64,000 nucleotides of DNA from Sapria himalayana (GCA_029783825.1 JAREIK010002972.1:45595-109594); one strand, 5' to 3'. Shown: positions 1-12,526, counted from the stretch's first letter. Notes: generated by a model from the sequence alone, not told the origin. Program-made: numbers and translations.

Positions 1-2737
1 GATGAAGGAGAAGTGGTAGAAGAAAAAGAAGAAGAAAAAGAAGAAGAAGAATAAGAATAAGAAGAAGAAGAAAAAAAAAAGGAAAAAGGAGGAGAAGAAA
101 AATAATAAGAAAAGAAAGCAAAAAAAGAAACTAGAAAAAGAAGGAGAAGGAGAATGAGAAAAAATAGGAGAAAAAAAGGAGAAGAAGAATTAGAAACTAT
201 AAGAAGATTAAGAATAAGAAGGAAACGAAGAAAAAGAAGAAGAAGGATAAGAAGGAGAAGAAGAAATAGAAGAAGAAATAAAAGAAGAAGGACAAGTTGG
301 AGAAGAAAAAATGAGGAGATTAAGAAGAGGGATAAGAAGAAGGAAAATAATTAGAAGAAGAAGAAGAAAAGGAGAAGGAGAATGATAAGAAGAAGGAGAG
401 GGGTGGGGAAAAGTAGAAGGATAAAAAGGAGAAAATGAAATAGCAAAAAAAAGGAGGACAAGATGATGGATAAGAAGAAAGATAAAAAGAAGAAGAAGAA
501 GAAGAAGAAGTATATGAAGAAGAAGGAGGAGGAGAAGAACAAAAAGTAGAACAAGTTAGAGAAGTAGTAGAAGAATAATAATAATATGTATGAGAAGAGA
601 ATGTGAAGAAGAAGGAGAAGAAGAAGGAGTAGAAAAAAGAGAAAAAGAAGTAAAAGAAGAAGTAAAAGTTGAATGCGAAGAAGAAGGAAAAGAATATGGA
701 AAAAAAGAAGTAGAAGAAGGACAAGAAAAAGGAGAAGAATAAGGATTAAAATAAAGAGAAAAAGATGGTGGAGATGAAAGAGAAGAAGACAGGGAATAAG
801 AAGGAGAAAAAAGAGGAGAAGAAGTAGAAGAATAAAAAGAAAAAATAGAAGAATAAGGAGAAAAGTAAATAGAAGAATAATAATAAGAGTGAGTGGAAGA
901 AGGAGAAGAAGAAGGAGAAGAATGAGAAGAAGAGGAAGAATAATGAGTAGAAAAAAATGTTCTAGGACAATAAGAAGGAGAAAACGAAAGAAGAGAATGA
1001 AGGAGAAGAAAGAGAAGAATAAAAAAAAGAGAAGAAGAATGATAAGAAGAATGAGAAAAAGAATGAGAATAAAAAGGAGAAGAAAAAGGAGAAAAAGAAG
1101 AATGAGAAGGAGAAGAAGAAGAAGAAGGAGAAGGAGAATAAAAAGAAGAAAAAGAAGAAGGAGGAGGAGGAAGAGGAGGAGGAGAATAAAAATAAGAAGA
1201 TGATGATGATGATGATGATGAAGGAGTAGAAAAAGGAGTAGAAGAAGGAAAAGATGAAGTAGAAGAAGATGATGAAAAGAAGAATAGATAGAAGAAGAAG
1301 AGAAAAAGAAAAAAAATAAGAAGTAGTAGTAGTAAAAGATGAAGGAGGAGAAGATGAAGAAGAAGAATATGAGAAGGAAGGATAAGAAGAAGAAGGAGAA
1401 GAAGAAGAAGAAGAAGAAATAGACAAAGGAGGAGGAGGAGGAGGAGAAAAAGAAGAAGAAGAATAATAATAATAATTTGAAGAATACAAAGAATAAGAAG
1501 AAGAAAAAAAGAATAAGAATAAGAAAAATAAGAAGTAAAAGAAGAAGGAGAAGGAGAAGAAGGAGAATAATAATAATAATAATATTAAGAAAAAAAAAGG
1601 AGAAAAAGAATGAGAAGAGGAAGGAAAAGAAGAAGGAGAAGAAAAACGAGAAGAAGAAAGAAAGAGAAATAAAAGTAGAAGAAGAGGAGAAGAAGGAGAA
1701 AAATAAGGAGAAGAAGAAAGAAAGAGAAGTAGAAGAAGAAGGAGAAGAAGAAGGAAAAGTAGAAGGAGGAGAAGAAAAAAATGAAAAAGAATAAGATGAA
1801 GAAGAAGGGGAAGCAGAAGGAAAAGAAGAAAGTGAAGAAGAAGGAGAAGAGGAGAGAGAGAAGAAGAAGAAGAAGAAAGAGAATAAGAAGTAGAAGAATA
1901 AGTAGAAGAAAAAGTTGAAGAATAAAGAGAAGAAGAATGAGAAAAAGAAGACGGTGTAGAAGAAGCAGAATAATATGGAGAAGAATAAGTAGAAGAAGAA
2001 GGAGAAGAAGGAGAAAATGACAGATAAAAAGAAAAGAAGTAGAAGGAGAAGAAGGAGAAAATGACAGATAAAAAGAAAAGAAGTAGAAGAAGAAGAAGGA
2101 GAAAAAAAAGAAGAAGAGGAGAAGAAGAAGAAGGAGGAGGAGGAGGAGAAGAAGAAGAAGAATAAGAAGGAGAAGAAGAAGGAGAATAAGAAGGAGAATA
2201 AGAAGGAGAATAAGAAGGTGAAGAAGAAGGAGGAGGAGAAGGAGGAGAAGAAGGATAAGAAGAAAGAGAAAAAGGAGTAGAAAAAAAGAAAAAGAAAAAT
2301 AAGATAGGGAAGAAGAAGTAGAAGTAGAAGGAGAAGGAGAAGGAGAATAATAATAATAATAATAATAAGTATTAGAATAAAAATAAAAATAAAAGAAGAA
2401 TAATCTAAATAAGAAGAACTATTAGAAGAAGAATAAGAGGGAGAAGAAGAAGAACGATTTTAAGAAGATAAAAAAGAAGAACAAAAAAAAGTAGAAGAAG
2501 ATAAAGAAGAAGTAGTAGTAGAAGAAGAAGAAGAAGATGATGATGATGATGATGATGATTGAGTAGAAGAACATGAAGAAAGACAAGAAGAAAAAAAGAA
2601 GAATAAAAGCGGAAGAAGAAAAAGATGATGATGAAGAGGAAATAGAAGATGAGAAAAAAAAAGAAGAAATTGATGAATATGATGAAAAGTAGAAGAAGAA
2701 TAATAGTAGGGATGAGGGGAGGAAGAATAACATTAAA
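1..2737. repeat. Purine-rich GAA/GGA trinucleotide tract
   Basis: Almost every base of the plus strand is A or G, in degenerate runs of GAA, AAG, GGA and a few AAT or GAT units. Open frames here read only Arg/Lys/Glu, or Ser/Phe/Leu on the other strand, so they are by-products of composition and not genes. There are local slippage duplications: a 44-bp unit containing GAGAAAATGACAG is repeated with ATGA at 2017 and 2061. Short pure blocks such as (GAT)n near 1200-1220 and 2535-2560 and (AAT)n near 2346-2368 are embedded. The tract runs off the left edge of the window. Confidence 0.93.
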
Positions 2738-3155
2738 TAATAAATTCAATGAGTATAATAAGTTTTTTCTTTATTTTGAAAATTAAATTAACATATATTA
2801 AAATTTTTATTAATATAAATATAAATTAATTCATTGTATAATAAAATAGTAAATCTTTTATAAATTATCTGATTTGACGAATAAACTACTAAAAATTAAT
2901 ATTATTATAATTAAAAAAAAATTATTATTATAGAAAACATTTAAATAAATAAATAATGCAATATTTGAAAATCTTGAAATCTAATATAAATATATTTTTT
3001 GTAATAAAGTTAAAAGAAAATAAATTAATATTTATAAATAAATACATAAATGTTTGCTCTTAAAAAAATTTATATCAATTAAATAATTGAGCAATATTTT
3101 GTCTATTAGCTTTTAACATTAAGTTTTTATTAAAATAATAAATATAACTTATTTT
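2738..3155. other. AT-rich spacer, no gene seen
   Basis: The purine asymmetry stops abruptly at about 2737. The next ~400 bases are ordinary AT-rich sequence with no open frame of note. The last 14 bases form the left target-site duplication of the LINE that follows. Confidence 0.7.
3142..3155 (+). repeat. Left target-site duplication of LINE copy 1
   Basis: ATATAACTTATTTT matches ATAAAACTTATTTT at 9628-9641 in 13 of 14 positions. The pair brackets exactly the span between a GGGAAATC start and a (TA)n tail. On the bottom strand the 3' copy gives TTTT/AT at the nick, close to the known L1 endonuclease preference TTTT/AA. Confidence 0.75.
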
Positions 3156-3268
3156 GGGAAATCTCACCCTTTGAGTTCGTTCTTGCAAAGTCATTTGTTT
3201 TGCACACTTATGCAAGCTAATAAACTACACCTGAAGAAGAAGCAGATTTCAAGGTTTTTTTAAGGGTT

Positions 3269-4604
3269 ATGGATTTCTTAGAGAATAAGAAATCCTTTTC
3301 TAATTTTCTTAAACAAACTGCGCGCACAGTGTCATCCTCTTCGGACACTCACGTGAATTTTATCGAGGAGCCCTCGATATTGTTCTCACCCGAAGATTTA
3401 CAGAAGCTAACCGAGCCTCACAAATACTCTCTCGTTAGCAAATTTTCACACGGGCGCCCTCGCATGGAAGACATTCGTGCATTCTTCGATTCCTTGAAGC
3501 TTAAAATGCTTATTAAGGTTGGATTAATTGATGACAAACACATCCTGTTACAATTGTTTTCCGAAGAGGATTTTCACAGAATTTGGTTGCGAAGCATCTG
3601 GTATATCATGGGTTATCCCATGAGAACCTTAAAATGGACAGAAAGCTTCTCCACGAAAGAAGAATCATCGGTAGCTCCGGTATGGTTCCTGTTTCCCTTG
3701 CTACCGATTCACTTCTTTGATAAATATGCTCTGTATCACATTGCTTGCTCTATTGGTTCTCCTCTTCTCTTGGATGGTGCTACTACTACACTTTCCAGAC
3801 CAAGTGTAGCACGTATTTGCATTGAAACTGATTTACAGAAGCCTATCCCTTTGCGTATTTGGATAGGAGACACAAATGGTGGAGGTTTCTGGCAGCAAGT
3901 TGTTCCAGAAAACCTCCCAAATTATTGCTCTTGCTGCAGGAAAATGGGACATGGAATGGATGTTTGTCTAGTTAAAAAACGAAGAGAAGAAAACAATCTA
4001 ATGAGGGAGGACAGATCCATGGCAGCTGGAAGGGGGAGAGAGATAGTAAGATATCAAAAAAACCCCAACTTACACAATCTGTTCACTTTGAACAACATAA
4101 AAATGATGAAAATGATACAAAATTAATTGAATACAATAAATTGAATGAAGAAGAGGATAGGGCAGTAACTAATTTAGAAGATGCAAGAAGGGCTGAAATG
4201 ATAAATAAAATATCACATTTAAATAGAAGAACAAGAGTTTATATGAAAAACAAACAAAATAAAAATAAAGCTTGGGCAGTACCTATAGTTGATTACTCAG
4301 ATGAAGATTTAGAGTTAAGAAGTTTGACTTCCCTCTATACCGTTAGAGAGGAAGAAGAGCAGAAAATCAGAATGCAAAGAGATGATATAAATCTAGAAAA
4401 ACTAAAATATAACATGGGTAATGAGGAGGGGCTATTGAGGAGTTAAAAATAATGGCTATTCAAATGGGTCGAGAATGGAAAGGAGAAAGAGGAGGGGATT
4501 TGAGCTCTTTAAAAAAACCAAGGAATATGAAAAAATACTTAAACAAAACATACGAAACCAAGTGCACTACTAGAGTGCAAGCTAAGTCATTAATTAATGT
4601 ATAA
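3269..4604 (+). pseudogene. LINE copy 1 ORF1, DUF4283 and CCHC zinc-knuckle RNA-binding protein (frameshifted)
   Basis: The start at 3269 opens with MDFLENKKSF, which aligns with the ORF1 starts of copies B and C. Residues about 25-200 resemble the DUF4283 domain of plant LINE ORF1 proteins. A zinc knuckle CSCCRKMGHGMDVC follows at about residues 220-233 (C220, C223, H228, C233; CX2CX4HX4C). In the L1 family ORF1 proteins bind the element RNA. The first frame ends at 4126. The reading then continues in another frame (4127-4446, acidic and Lys-rich) and after a second shift near 4430 in a third frame to a TAA at 4602-4604. The C-terminal motif (KCTTRVQAKSLINV) recurs in the other copies, supporting one original ORF of about 445 codons. 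Its stop overlaps the ORF2 start by 8 nt. Confidence 0.85.
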
Positions 4605-7600
4605 TTACATTTACTGGAACATTAGGGGAATTGCTAATCTCCCCTCTAGAAACAAATTAAAAAAATTAATATACTTGCATAAGATTAATCTTATTGCTAT
4701 AGCTGAACCCATGGTAGATAGAGATCAAATAGGACATTACAAAAACTTATTAGGATTTGATCATGCATATGCTAACAATAATGGTAAAATTTGGGTATTG
4801 TGGAAAAGTAATTTAAACATAAAAATCATAAAAGATACAAACCAGTTAATAAATATTAGTTTAAGTCATAATGTTAATGAAATTATCACGATAGTTTATG
4901 CCATAAACAAAAAAGAAGATAGAAAAGAATTATGGGAAGATATGGAGGAAATATCTTTAGAAAAAAAGCCTTGGATTATAGGAGGAGATTTCAACTCAGT
5001 TAGAAATTTTAAAGAAAATAAGGGAGGAAAAGCTCCAAATAAAAAAGCCATGCTACATTTTAATGATATTGTAAACAAGACTAGCTTAATAGAGGCTAAA
5101 TTCTTGGGCTCTCTTTTTACATGGTGTAATAATTGGAAAAAGAAGGGTACAATCTGGGCTAGATTAGACAGAGTGTTATTCAATTTTTTATGGCTTGAGC
5201 ATTTCGGTGTGACAAAGATGAAACATTTGAATAAGACCTATTCTGATCATAGTCCACTTTTGATTACCATTAAAAATTTTACTTGCACAGGAGGTTCCTT
5301 TAGATTTCAAAATGCTTGGTGTTTGCATCATGGTTTTTTGAATATGGTAAAAGACTCCTGGAATAGAGAAGCATCAGAAAATTTCATTCAAATATTGAAT
5401 CACAAACTCAGTAGGCTAAAATTAGACATGAAACTATGGAATAAAAAAGTTTTTGGCAATATTAACAAAAATATAACAGATGCTGAAGATTTAGTCTCTA
5501 AAAAAGAATAAGAATTTGAATCTGACCAAAATGATAACAATAGAAGAGCATTAAGCAAAGCACAAGCTGATTTGAAACTTAAACTACTAATGGAAGAAAT
5601 ATTTTGGAAACAAAAATCTAAATTAAAATGGTTAAAAGAAGGAGATAAGAACACAAAATTTTATCAAAGAATAGTTAAGATTAAACAACAGAAACACAGA
5701 ATTAGTGGTATAAAAAATAATGAGGAAGTATGGGTGCATGATGATTTAGATATTCAAAATTATTTCACAAAGTTTTTCAAAAATCAATTAAGTGAAAAAA
5801 AAGAGCTGAAAGGATATACATTATTACAAAAAATTGAAAATAAAATTACAGCTGAAGATAATAATATGTTAATCAACTTCCCTGATGAAGATGAGATCAA
5901 AGCAGTCATTTTCAGTATGAACAATGACAGTGCAGCAGGCCCCGATGGATGGAATTTTTGTTTTTTTCAGATTTGTTGGGATATAATCAAAAAAGATATA
6001 GAAAAAGCCATAAATAGTATATTTTGTGGCGCTGAAATAGGAAAAAAATGCGGCAGCTTTCATATTGTCCTCATTCCAAAAATAGAAAATCTACAAACAG
6101 GGGAAGATTTTAGACCGATTAGTTTATGTAATTCAATATATAAAATTTTAGCAAAAATTTTACTAAACAGACTTTCTCACGTTTTACCTAAAATTATTTC
6201 AATAGAGCAATCAGGTTTCATGAAAAATAGATTGATAATGGAGAATATAAGTTTAGCTAAAGAATTGTGTAGAGATATAGGAACAAAAAAAAGAGGGCAT
6301 AATGTTATAATTAAACTAGATTTATCCAAAGCATTTGATAGAGTAGAATGGAATATTCTTTGTTTCATTATGAGAAAAATGAGATTCTCGAAAACATGGA
6401 TTGATCTGGTTTACAGATGCATCTCTAATACCTGGGTTAGAATTATAACAAAAGGAAAAGTAGGAGAAGAAATAAAACCGGTCAGAGGTCTAAGACAAGG
6501 AGACCTGCTTTCACCAGTATTGTTTAACATTTATTTAGAACTATTAATAGTTAATCTTAAAGATAAGATGGTAAAAGGCTTGATAGGTACATTCAGGCAA
6601 CCAAAAAACACTCCACTAGTGAGTTGTTTAGCGTATGCAGATGATGTGATGATCTTCACCAATGGAGGGCATAGATCATTACAAAATCTGATGAACTTGT
6701 TAATTTGCTTAGAAGATGAAACAGGTCAAAAACTAAATAAACGAAAATACCAATACATGATATCTTATAAAGCTCCTATAGCATTAGCTCATAGAATTAA
6801 AAAAGTCATTGGTTTCTCTCAAAAAAAAGGGGAAATGATATATCTAGGCTGTCCAGTATATGAAGGCAAACTCAAGGTTGAGTACTTGGATTTTTTAATA
6901 GATAAATTAAAAAAGAAAATAGCGGGATGGAAGGAAGAATTCTTGAGTATGGGGGAAGAATAACATTAATAAAACACGTCTTAGAAAGCTCATTAATGCA
7001 TAATATCATGATTATGAAACTACCAAGTAAGCTAATTAAAAAGATTGAAAAGGAATTCGCTAATTTCTTATGGGGGAAAAAAGACGGAAAATATAAACTG
7101 CATTGGAAAAAATGGAATGATTTATGTCTTCCCGTCCAAGAATCTAGACTGGGTTTCATTGATCTATCAGATTTAGCTAATTCATGGGCTAGTAAGAATT
7201 GGTGGAGACTAAAAGAAAATAATAGTTTATGGGCGAAATTCATGCGTGCGAAGTACTGTTTAAAAGATGATACTTATAAAGAAAAAAATAAAAGTAAGAG
7301 TTCACAGATTTGGGTTCAAATGCTCAAACAAAGAGATCTAGTGGAAAATTATTCAAAACTCACTAAAGAAGGATGGAAATGGACATTAACACCAGAAGGA
7401 ACATTTTCTCTCAAATCTGTCAAGAATGTTATTAGAAAAAGGCAATTAGAGCAGAATTTATTTAAATGGACTTGAGAAAATGATAATTCTCAAAAAATCA
7501 AAACTTTTATGTGGAAAGTTCTTTCTAATATTGTTCCACTAGATAATAACTTAACAAAGAAAGGTATTCAGTTAGTTTCAAGATGCGAATGCTGTGCATC

Positions 7601-8507
7601 TGATATAGAAACACTGGATCATCTATTCTCAAATGGAAAGGTAGCAGCAGAAATATGGAGGAAACTAGGAACATAGCTGAATATAAAATATGAACAGCTC
7701 ACAATAAAAACTAGACTTCAAAAATGGTGTAACATAAAATATATAAATCCTACACAGAAATTGATTAAATGTAATGTTCCGCTAATAGTTATCTGGTGCA
7801 TCTGGAAGGCCAGAAATAAAAGTAGATTTGAAAGGTTTCGTATGAATGTTGAAGATATCTGGAAGGAGATAAAAGAAGAGACTAGAAAAATTTCGGAGAT
7901 TTTTCCTTTAAAGAACCAAGGCAAGAGCCTAGATAAAGATATTATGACTTTTTGGAATCTAAAAGAAAAGTTGCCAAAACACTTTAAAATAAAAGAATTA
8001 AAATGGTAAAAACCTCTGAAAGATAGAATGGCACTAAATACTGATGGCATCTTTGACAGAGACATTGGAGCAGCAGGAGGGTGGGGATTGATAAAGAACT
8101 CCGAAGGAGAGCTAATTTTAGCTTTCACAAGGAAGTTCCATGCTTCATCGGCACTACATGCTGAGATATTAGCATTAAGAGAAGGAGTTAGATTGTGTAA
8201 AAAATCTAATATTAAGAACATAGACATTCAAATAGATTCAAAAATCTTAGTTAATTTAATTAATAAACAAGTTTCATTATGGAGATATGAGGAGGAAATC
8301 GAAGAAATCCAGAAAATAACAAAAACTCTAGATTATACCATAAATCATATATATATAGAGGTTAACACATTGGCAGATTGGTTATCCAAGGAAGGAAGAT
8401 TAAGAGGAGATCAAGAGTTTAATGAGGATACTCTTCCAAAAAAACTAGTAGGATTCATAATATTGGACCGCAAAGAACTTCCTTATTTTAGAAGGTTCTC
8501 AGAATAA
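4597..8507 (+). pseudogene. LINE copy 1 ORF2: endonuclease, reverse transcriptase, zf-RVT and RNase H polyprotein (broken)
   Basis: ATG at 4597 starts MYNYIYWNIRGI. The APE-type endonuclease keeps N8, E37 (AEPMV), GGDFN with D131, RLDR with D191, and SDH with D217/H218. The reverse transcriptase has LDLSKAFDRVEWN (from 6316), GLRQGDLLSP and the catalytic YADD at 6634-6645. A zf-RVT-like Cys/His segment lies near 7500-7670 (SRCECC, LDHLFS). RNase H lies at 8028-8507 with the D-E-D-D set at 8043, 8163, 8235 and 8376. The protein nicks target DNA and primes cDNA synthesis there. Lesions: TAA at 5509-5511, loss of one G in the G run near 6950 (-1 frameshift), then TGA at 7473, TAG at 7674 and TAA at 8007 in the new frame. 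The total of about 1,300 codons is normal for a plant L1 ORF2. All catalytic residues I checked survive, so decay is fairly recent. Confidence 0.93.
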
Positions 8508-9502
8508 CATTTATTTTTTATATCTCTACTATTTTTTTTTCGGTTTTGTTGCTTCTAATATATGCAGGATTGTATTTCAAAAATCTCTCTGGTCCTAAGG
8601 GGTGATTAATGAAATCGAGGTGAATAACTAAAAGGAATAAACGGGTAAGAAATCTAAGCTTTAGACTGTCGGCTTGGGCTGTATTTCTTTTATATTTTAT
8701 AGGTATTGAAGCTGAATATTTAACTCAAAAGGGGCAGAAAGCTGGGTACACAGCACAAACACTTTGCCGTTTTTTTGAGTTTGTTCTTTTGAGGTTCAAA
8801 ATTGCTGGTTCGAGTCAGTTGTGGATGTCTGTTACTTAGGCTCGGTGGTCTGTTTCTTTTAGTTCCTTTTGATGGAAGTCTGTATTTATATTAGTAGAGT
8901 CCTAGTCAATGAGTATATGTATCTATGCATTATTACTAAAGGGTGAGCAGCAAAGGGAGCTTAAAGATAGCTGGGATTGATTTTAAGAGTAAGCATGCTA
9001 CGAAGAATAAAAGACACACTCTCTCTTGTACAGGGTAAAGGATAGGTAAGTAATGGATCTTCTATCCAATAAATCTTGATACTTTTGTTTTATGCAGGAT
9101 ATACTTTTATCATAAGTGGGAACGTCTAAAGAAATGGATATGAGAATAGACATATACAAATGATAAAGAAGGAGCAAGGACATCAATTTTAAAGGTAGTT
9201 GCTGGATTTTTGATTCTGGATTCCTGAAGTTGCGTGGGAGCAGGCTGGTAGAAGTTATTTCAGGAAGACACTTCATAAAGAATTAAAGTATAAACATAGT
9301 ATGGGAAATATTTACATAAAGATCAATATGAAGGGCATCTCTTACAGCTTAATCTATCAAAATAATCGAGAAGCTGCAATTAATTAATGGATCAGAAATA
9401 AAAAAAAAAAGAAAAAGAAGAATCATCATTTCAATTTGATTTAATCTTAAATAGATTATGAGTTAATAATATTATGATTGTCTATTTTTTAGTTTTAAAA
9501 AT
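8508..9502 (+). other. LINE copy 1 3' UTR
   Basis: About 1 kb of non-coding sequence follows the RNase H stop. It has T-rich stretches ending in TGCAGG-like motifs (TATGCAGG near 8563 and 9095) that recur in the other copies' 3' UTRs. No gene is seen; a small minus-strand open frame around 8998-9276 has no recognisable motif. Confidence 0.75.
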
Positions 9503-9586
9503 TGGGTGTAAAAGGGAAATGGGTAGAAGTAGCTTGTACAAATGGTATTCCTCCGCCAAAAGAGATGGTTCTAATTAATAAATAAA

Positions 9587-9590
<4 letters not shown>
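9503..9590 (+). promoter_or_regulatory. Conserved LINE 3'-terminal box, copy 1
   Basis: It starts at GGGTGTAAAAGGGAAATGGG, contains ATGGTATTCCTCCGCCAAAA and ends in AATAAATAAAACCTT. The same ~90-bp block ends the other four LINE copies in the window. By analogy with other non-LTR elements it may be the 3' end recognised by the element's own reverse transcriptase, and it contains AATAAA-like polyadenylation signals. The recognition role is inference. Confidence 0.7.

Positions 9591-9630
<40 letters not shown>
9591..9630. repeat. (TA)20 microsatellite, tail of LINE copy 1
   Basis: A pure TA repeat of 40 bases lies exactly between the LINE 3' box and the right target-site duplication. It occupies the place of the poly(A) tail, so it probably expanded from the tail or was templated during insertion. 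Confidence 0.95.
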
Positions 9631-9634
<4 letters not shown>

Positions 9635-9641
9635 TTATTTT
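9628..9641 (+). repeat. Right target-site duplication of LINE copy 1
   Basis: ATAAAACTTATTTT is the partner of 3142-3155 with one mismatch. It fixes the right boundary of the insertion. Confidence 0.75.
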
Positions 9642-10080
9642 AATTATCTTCTCACTTTAAGTAATTTATTGAATTTTAAAAATTATTAATAATATCAAAT
9701 AATATGAAATTTTGTCTTTAAAATTATTTCATATTATCTTCATATAAATTAATACGAATTCTTAAAAATTTAAAACGATAAAATATAAATTTTTATATAT
9801 TTTTTAACATTAATAGTATTTTATAACTATTAGGCCAGTGACTAGAAGGTAAATTATATTTTCATTTATGTCTTATTATATAGAGTTTGTTAATTTTGTA
9901 CATATTTGATTTTTTTCATAAGGCTAATCATATTTTTTTTATTGTTTATATTAATATTATAATAAAAAATTTTAAGGTGTTTATTTTTAATTTGTACCTT
10001 GCATCACGCACATTAATTTTGTTCGAAAAAAATTTTATAGTGAATAAAATTAATTAGTCTTTTTGATTATATATATATAT

Positions 10081-10111
<31 letters not shown>

Positions 10112-12522
10112 TTATTTATTAGATGTTATAATAATTAAAAATATAAAAAATTTGATTATCTTATTCGACACTGATTATCTTCTTCGACACTGATACTTAA
10201 GTGACACAAACATCCGTAGAAGGCCATCCATCCCTCGACACCGATGCTTCAACATATATTCAATTTCGAGGTTTAAGTTTTAGTTTTTATTTGATTTGAG
10301 GTACGTTTTATACATTTATTTTTCATCGATTAAAGTGATTAAGCTTAAGTTTTAATGTTTCTGAAATTCATCTCCTTTATTCACCATGGTGTTCTTGGAT
10401 TGTGTATATATACTTAATCATATACATACTTCATGCATTTGTGATATGATGCGTTGTCATTGTGTGGATTTTGATGGTGCACAGTAGGTATTCCGAATTA
10501 AAAAAAATTTCAATATAAATAACTACATACTATATACAAAAATAGTTTACATAAATATAAGTTTGCTTTAAATAAGTGTATTTAAACATAACTATATATA
10601 TATATATATAACTATAAAAAAAGTGTACGTAAACTTTTTAAACATAATTATATCTATAATTTTTTTATTACCATAGATGTGAAATGAAAAAATTGTTATG
10701 CATTGGTTGGCATGTTGGTATTAAGTGGGTGAACTTCTTTATCATGGTTTGGGTGATTTTGATGCTATAATTTGCTGGTATCTTTTTTTTGTTATGGTTA
10801 TAAATATTTCTATTTAAAACTTCAATTATTCATGGCCCATTACTAATGTTTTTGTTCATGGGTGCTCTTGAGCGAGGAGCACGAAAAAAAATGCATATGT
10901 TCTTGATTTATTATCTATATTGCATGAAGAGCACAAAAAGATGATTCTAATAATTATTCTAAAAATTAAATTGTTTAGAATACTTATTCAAAAACAAATA
11001 GTTTTAATCTATATTTTGCTATTTTATGAATGATAAATTGAGAGTGTGTGTATGATCATAGTTTGTGTTATTTATGGTATATTTTTTAGTAGTGTATTTT
11101 TTGATAGTATAAGTTTTTTGTTGTGGTCGTTTATGTTATGGTAGTGTGTATATCTATTTAATAATTTTTGCATTATTATAATTATTATGTGCAATGCATT
11201 TAATGCCATTTTTGAAAAATCCAGAAAAGCCATTTTGGTTAATCTATTCATAATTTTTGTAGTGTGTATGTGCGCATGTGTGTGATAAAAAAAATGTGAA
11301 TATTTATATATATTTTTTCTATTTATTATTTAAACTCTATTAAGTATAGTTTGGGAAAATGAGAAATAATTTTGTTATTTAATTCAAAAATATCATATTT
11401 AATTAACTGGTTTGGTATTTGAGCTATAATATTTTTCAAATAGGTTCGAAACTCATTGATGGTTATCTTTTGATAATCTTTTGAGATTGGAAGGCATATC
11501 AATTGAATATTCATGTCTTTGCTTGCTCTATTTATTTGTTGTTGTTAGGTAACCATACTTTTTGATTGATTAATCTTGTCATAGAGAAAATATTATCATT
11601 AAAGGAGACCATAGTTAGTATTTCAAGACCTTAGTTTCTCCAATGGAGATGATTTGTAGAACATATATTACCAACCTCAAGACCATTTACCTTGTAAAAA
11701 AATATATTTTGATGTTGTATCATGGTTGATGTGTGAGAAATATATATCACTATGCTCTATCAAATCAAGGAAGTTGTCAACAATGACAAATCAACCACTC
11801 AAACATATGCTCTAACAAATGTATTCTTATATGTTGCAAGTTGATACTCATCTATTATTAATCTTGCACAATTGGTAATTAATCCACCCTTTATACTCTA
11901 TTTGCAATTAGATATTCATCTATTAGTAAGCTTTCTCAATTGAACTATAATCTATATTTTTATCTTTGATTAATGAGAAAGTATAATGGAATATACTATG
12001 GACCATGTTAAAGATAAAGCATAGAGAAATTAAATCTCATCTATAAATGAGCATTCTGATTTGAAAGTAGATACTCATTTGTGGTATTAGTAGTAAAGAA
12101 GAAGAATAATAAAAAGATAAATAAGAAGCAGCAAGAGAAGGAGAAAAAATTTAAGATGATGAAGAAATTAGAGTAGCCTTATAGCTCTTAAGTAGCAATT
12201 ACATGCATTACAAGAAATCCTAATCATTCTAATCTTCAAATAAAAAAAAATAGGCTTGCATCTCTTCAATTACAAAATAAAATAACAAAAACAATTTAAT
12301 ATTAGACATTGATACCACTGAAAGGTAGGAATATTGCTATGAGAAGTATTTTATTAAATTAGATCAATTTTAAAATTTTATTAAATAGATATTGACAATG
12401 AAAGTACTATTCTTTATAATTTGTTGCATCCAAAAACAACACTAACTTTTATCTAACTTTGCAAAAAAAAAGGAATTCCTCCACAACACTAATAATAATA
12501 ATACTTAATATTTTCATACTTA

Positions 12523-12526
<4 letters not shown>
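9642..12526. other. AT-rich intergenic spacer, no gene seen
   Basis: Nearly 3 kb of AT-rich DNA with only short frameless ORFs. It contains a (TA)n/(TTTA)n microsatellite around 10068-10120, a short tandem duplication of a GATTATCTT-TTCGACACT unit around 10155-10190, and a short purine-rich patch near 12095-12166. A minus-strand open frame at 11326-11514 has no recognisable domain. Confidence 0.6.
10068..10120. repeat. (TA)n and (TTTA)n compound microsatellite
   Basis: A short TA run passes directly into about nine TTTA units. It is a simple-sequence repeat in AT-rich spacer. Confidence 0.9.

Larger units (their letters stand above)
3156..9627 (+). mobile_element. LINE copy 1: full-length plant L1-type retrotransposon, decayed
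   Basis: A non-LTR retrotransposon of about 6.5 kb in the order 5' UTR (3156-3268), ORF1 with a zinc knuckle, ORF2 with endonuclease, reverse transcriptase, zf-RVT and RNase H, 3' UTR, and a (TA)n tail. Flanking 14-bp direct repeats show it is one complete insertion. It encodes the machinery for target-primed reverse transcription but is no longer coding-competent: ORF1 has two frameshifts, and ORF2 has one frameshift and four in-frame stops. It differs from the other copies in ending in (TA)20 instead of a short A-run followed by purine array, and in lying in AT-rich DNA. It is the least decayed copy and the best reference for the family. Confidence 0.92.

Noticed and set aside
154..1794. 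Arg/Lys-rich open frames resembling basic nuclear proteins
   Set aside because: They are translations of degenerate GAA/AGA repeats with no conserved order.
8998..9276. A 92-codon minus-strand frame in the LINE copy 1 3' UTR
   Set aside because: No recognisable motif and no equivalent seen in the 3' UTRs of copies A, B or C.
12205..12225. CATTACAAGAAAT as a possible 5' terminus of the CACTA element
   Set aside because: Eleven of twelve bases match the terminus, but no TAGCGACGGA-type subterminal repeats follow and the preceding triplet (ATG) does not match ATT.
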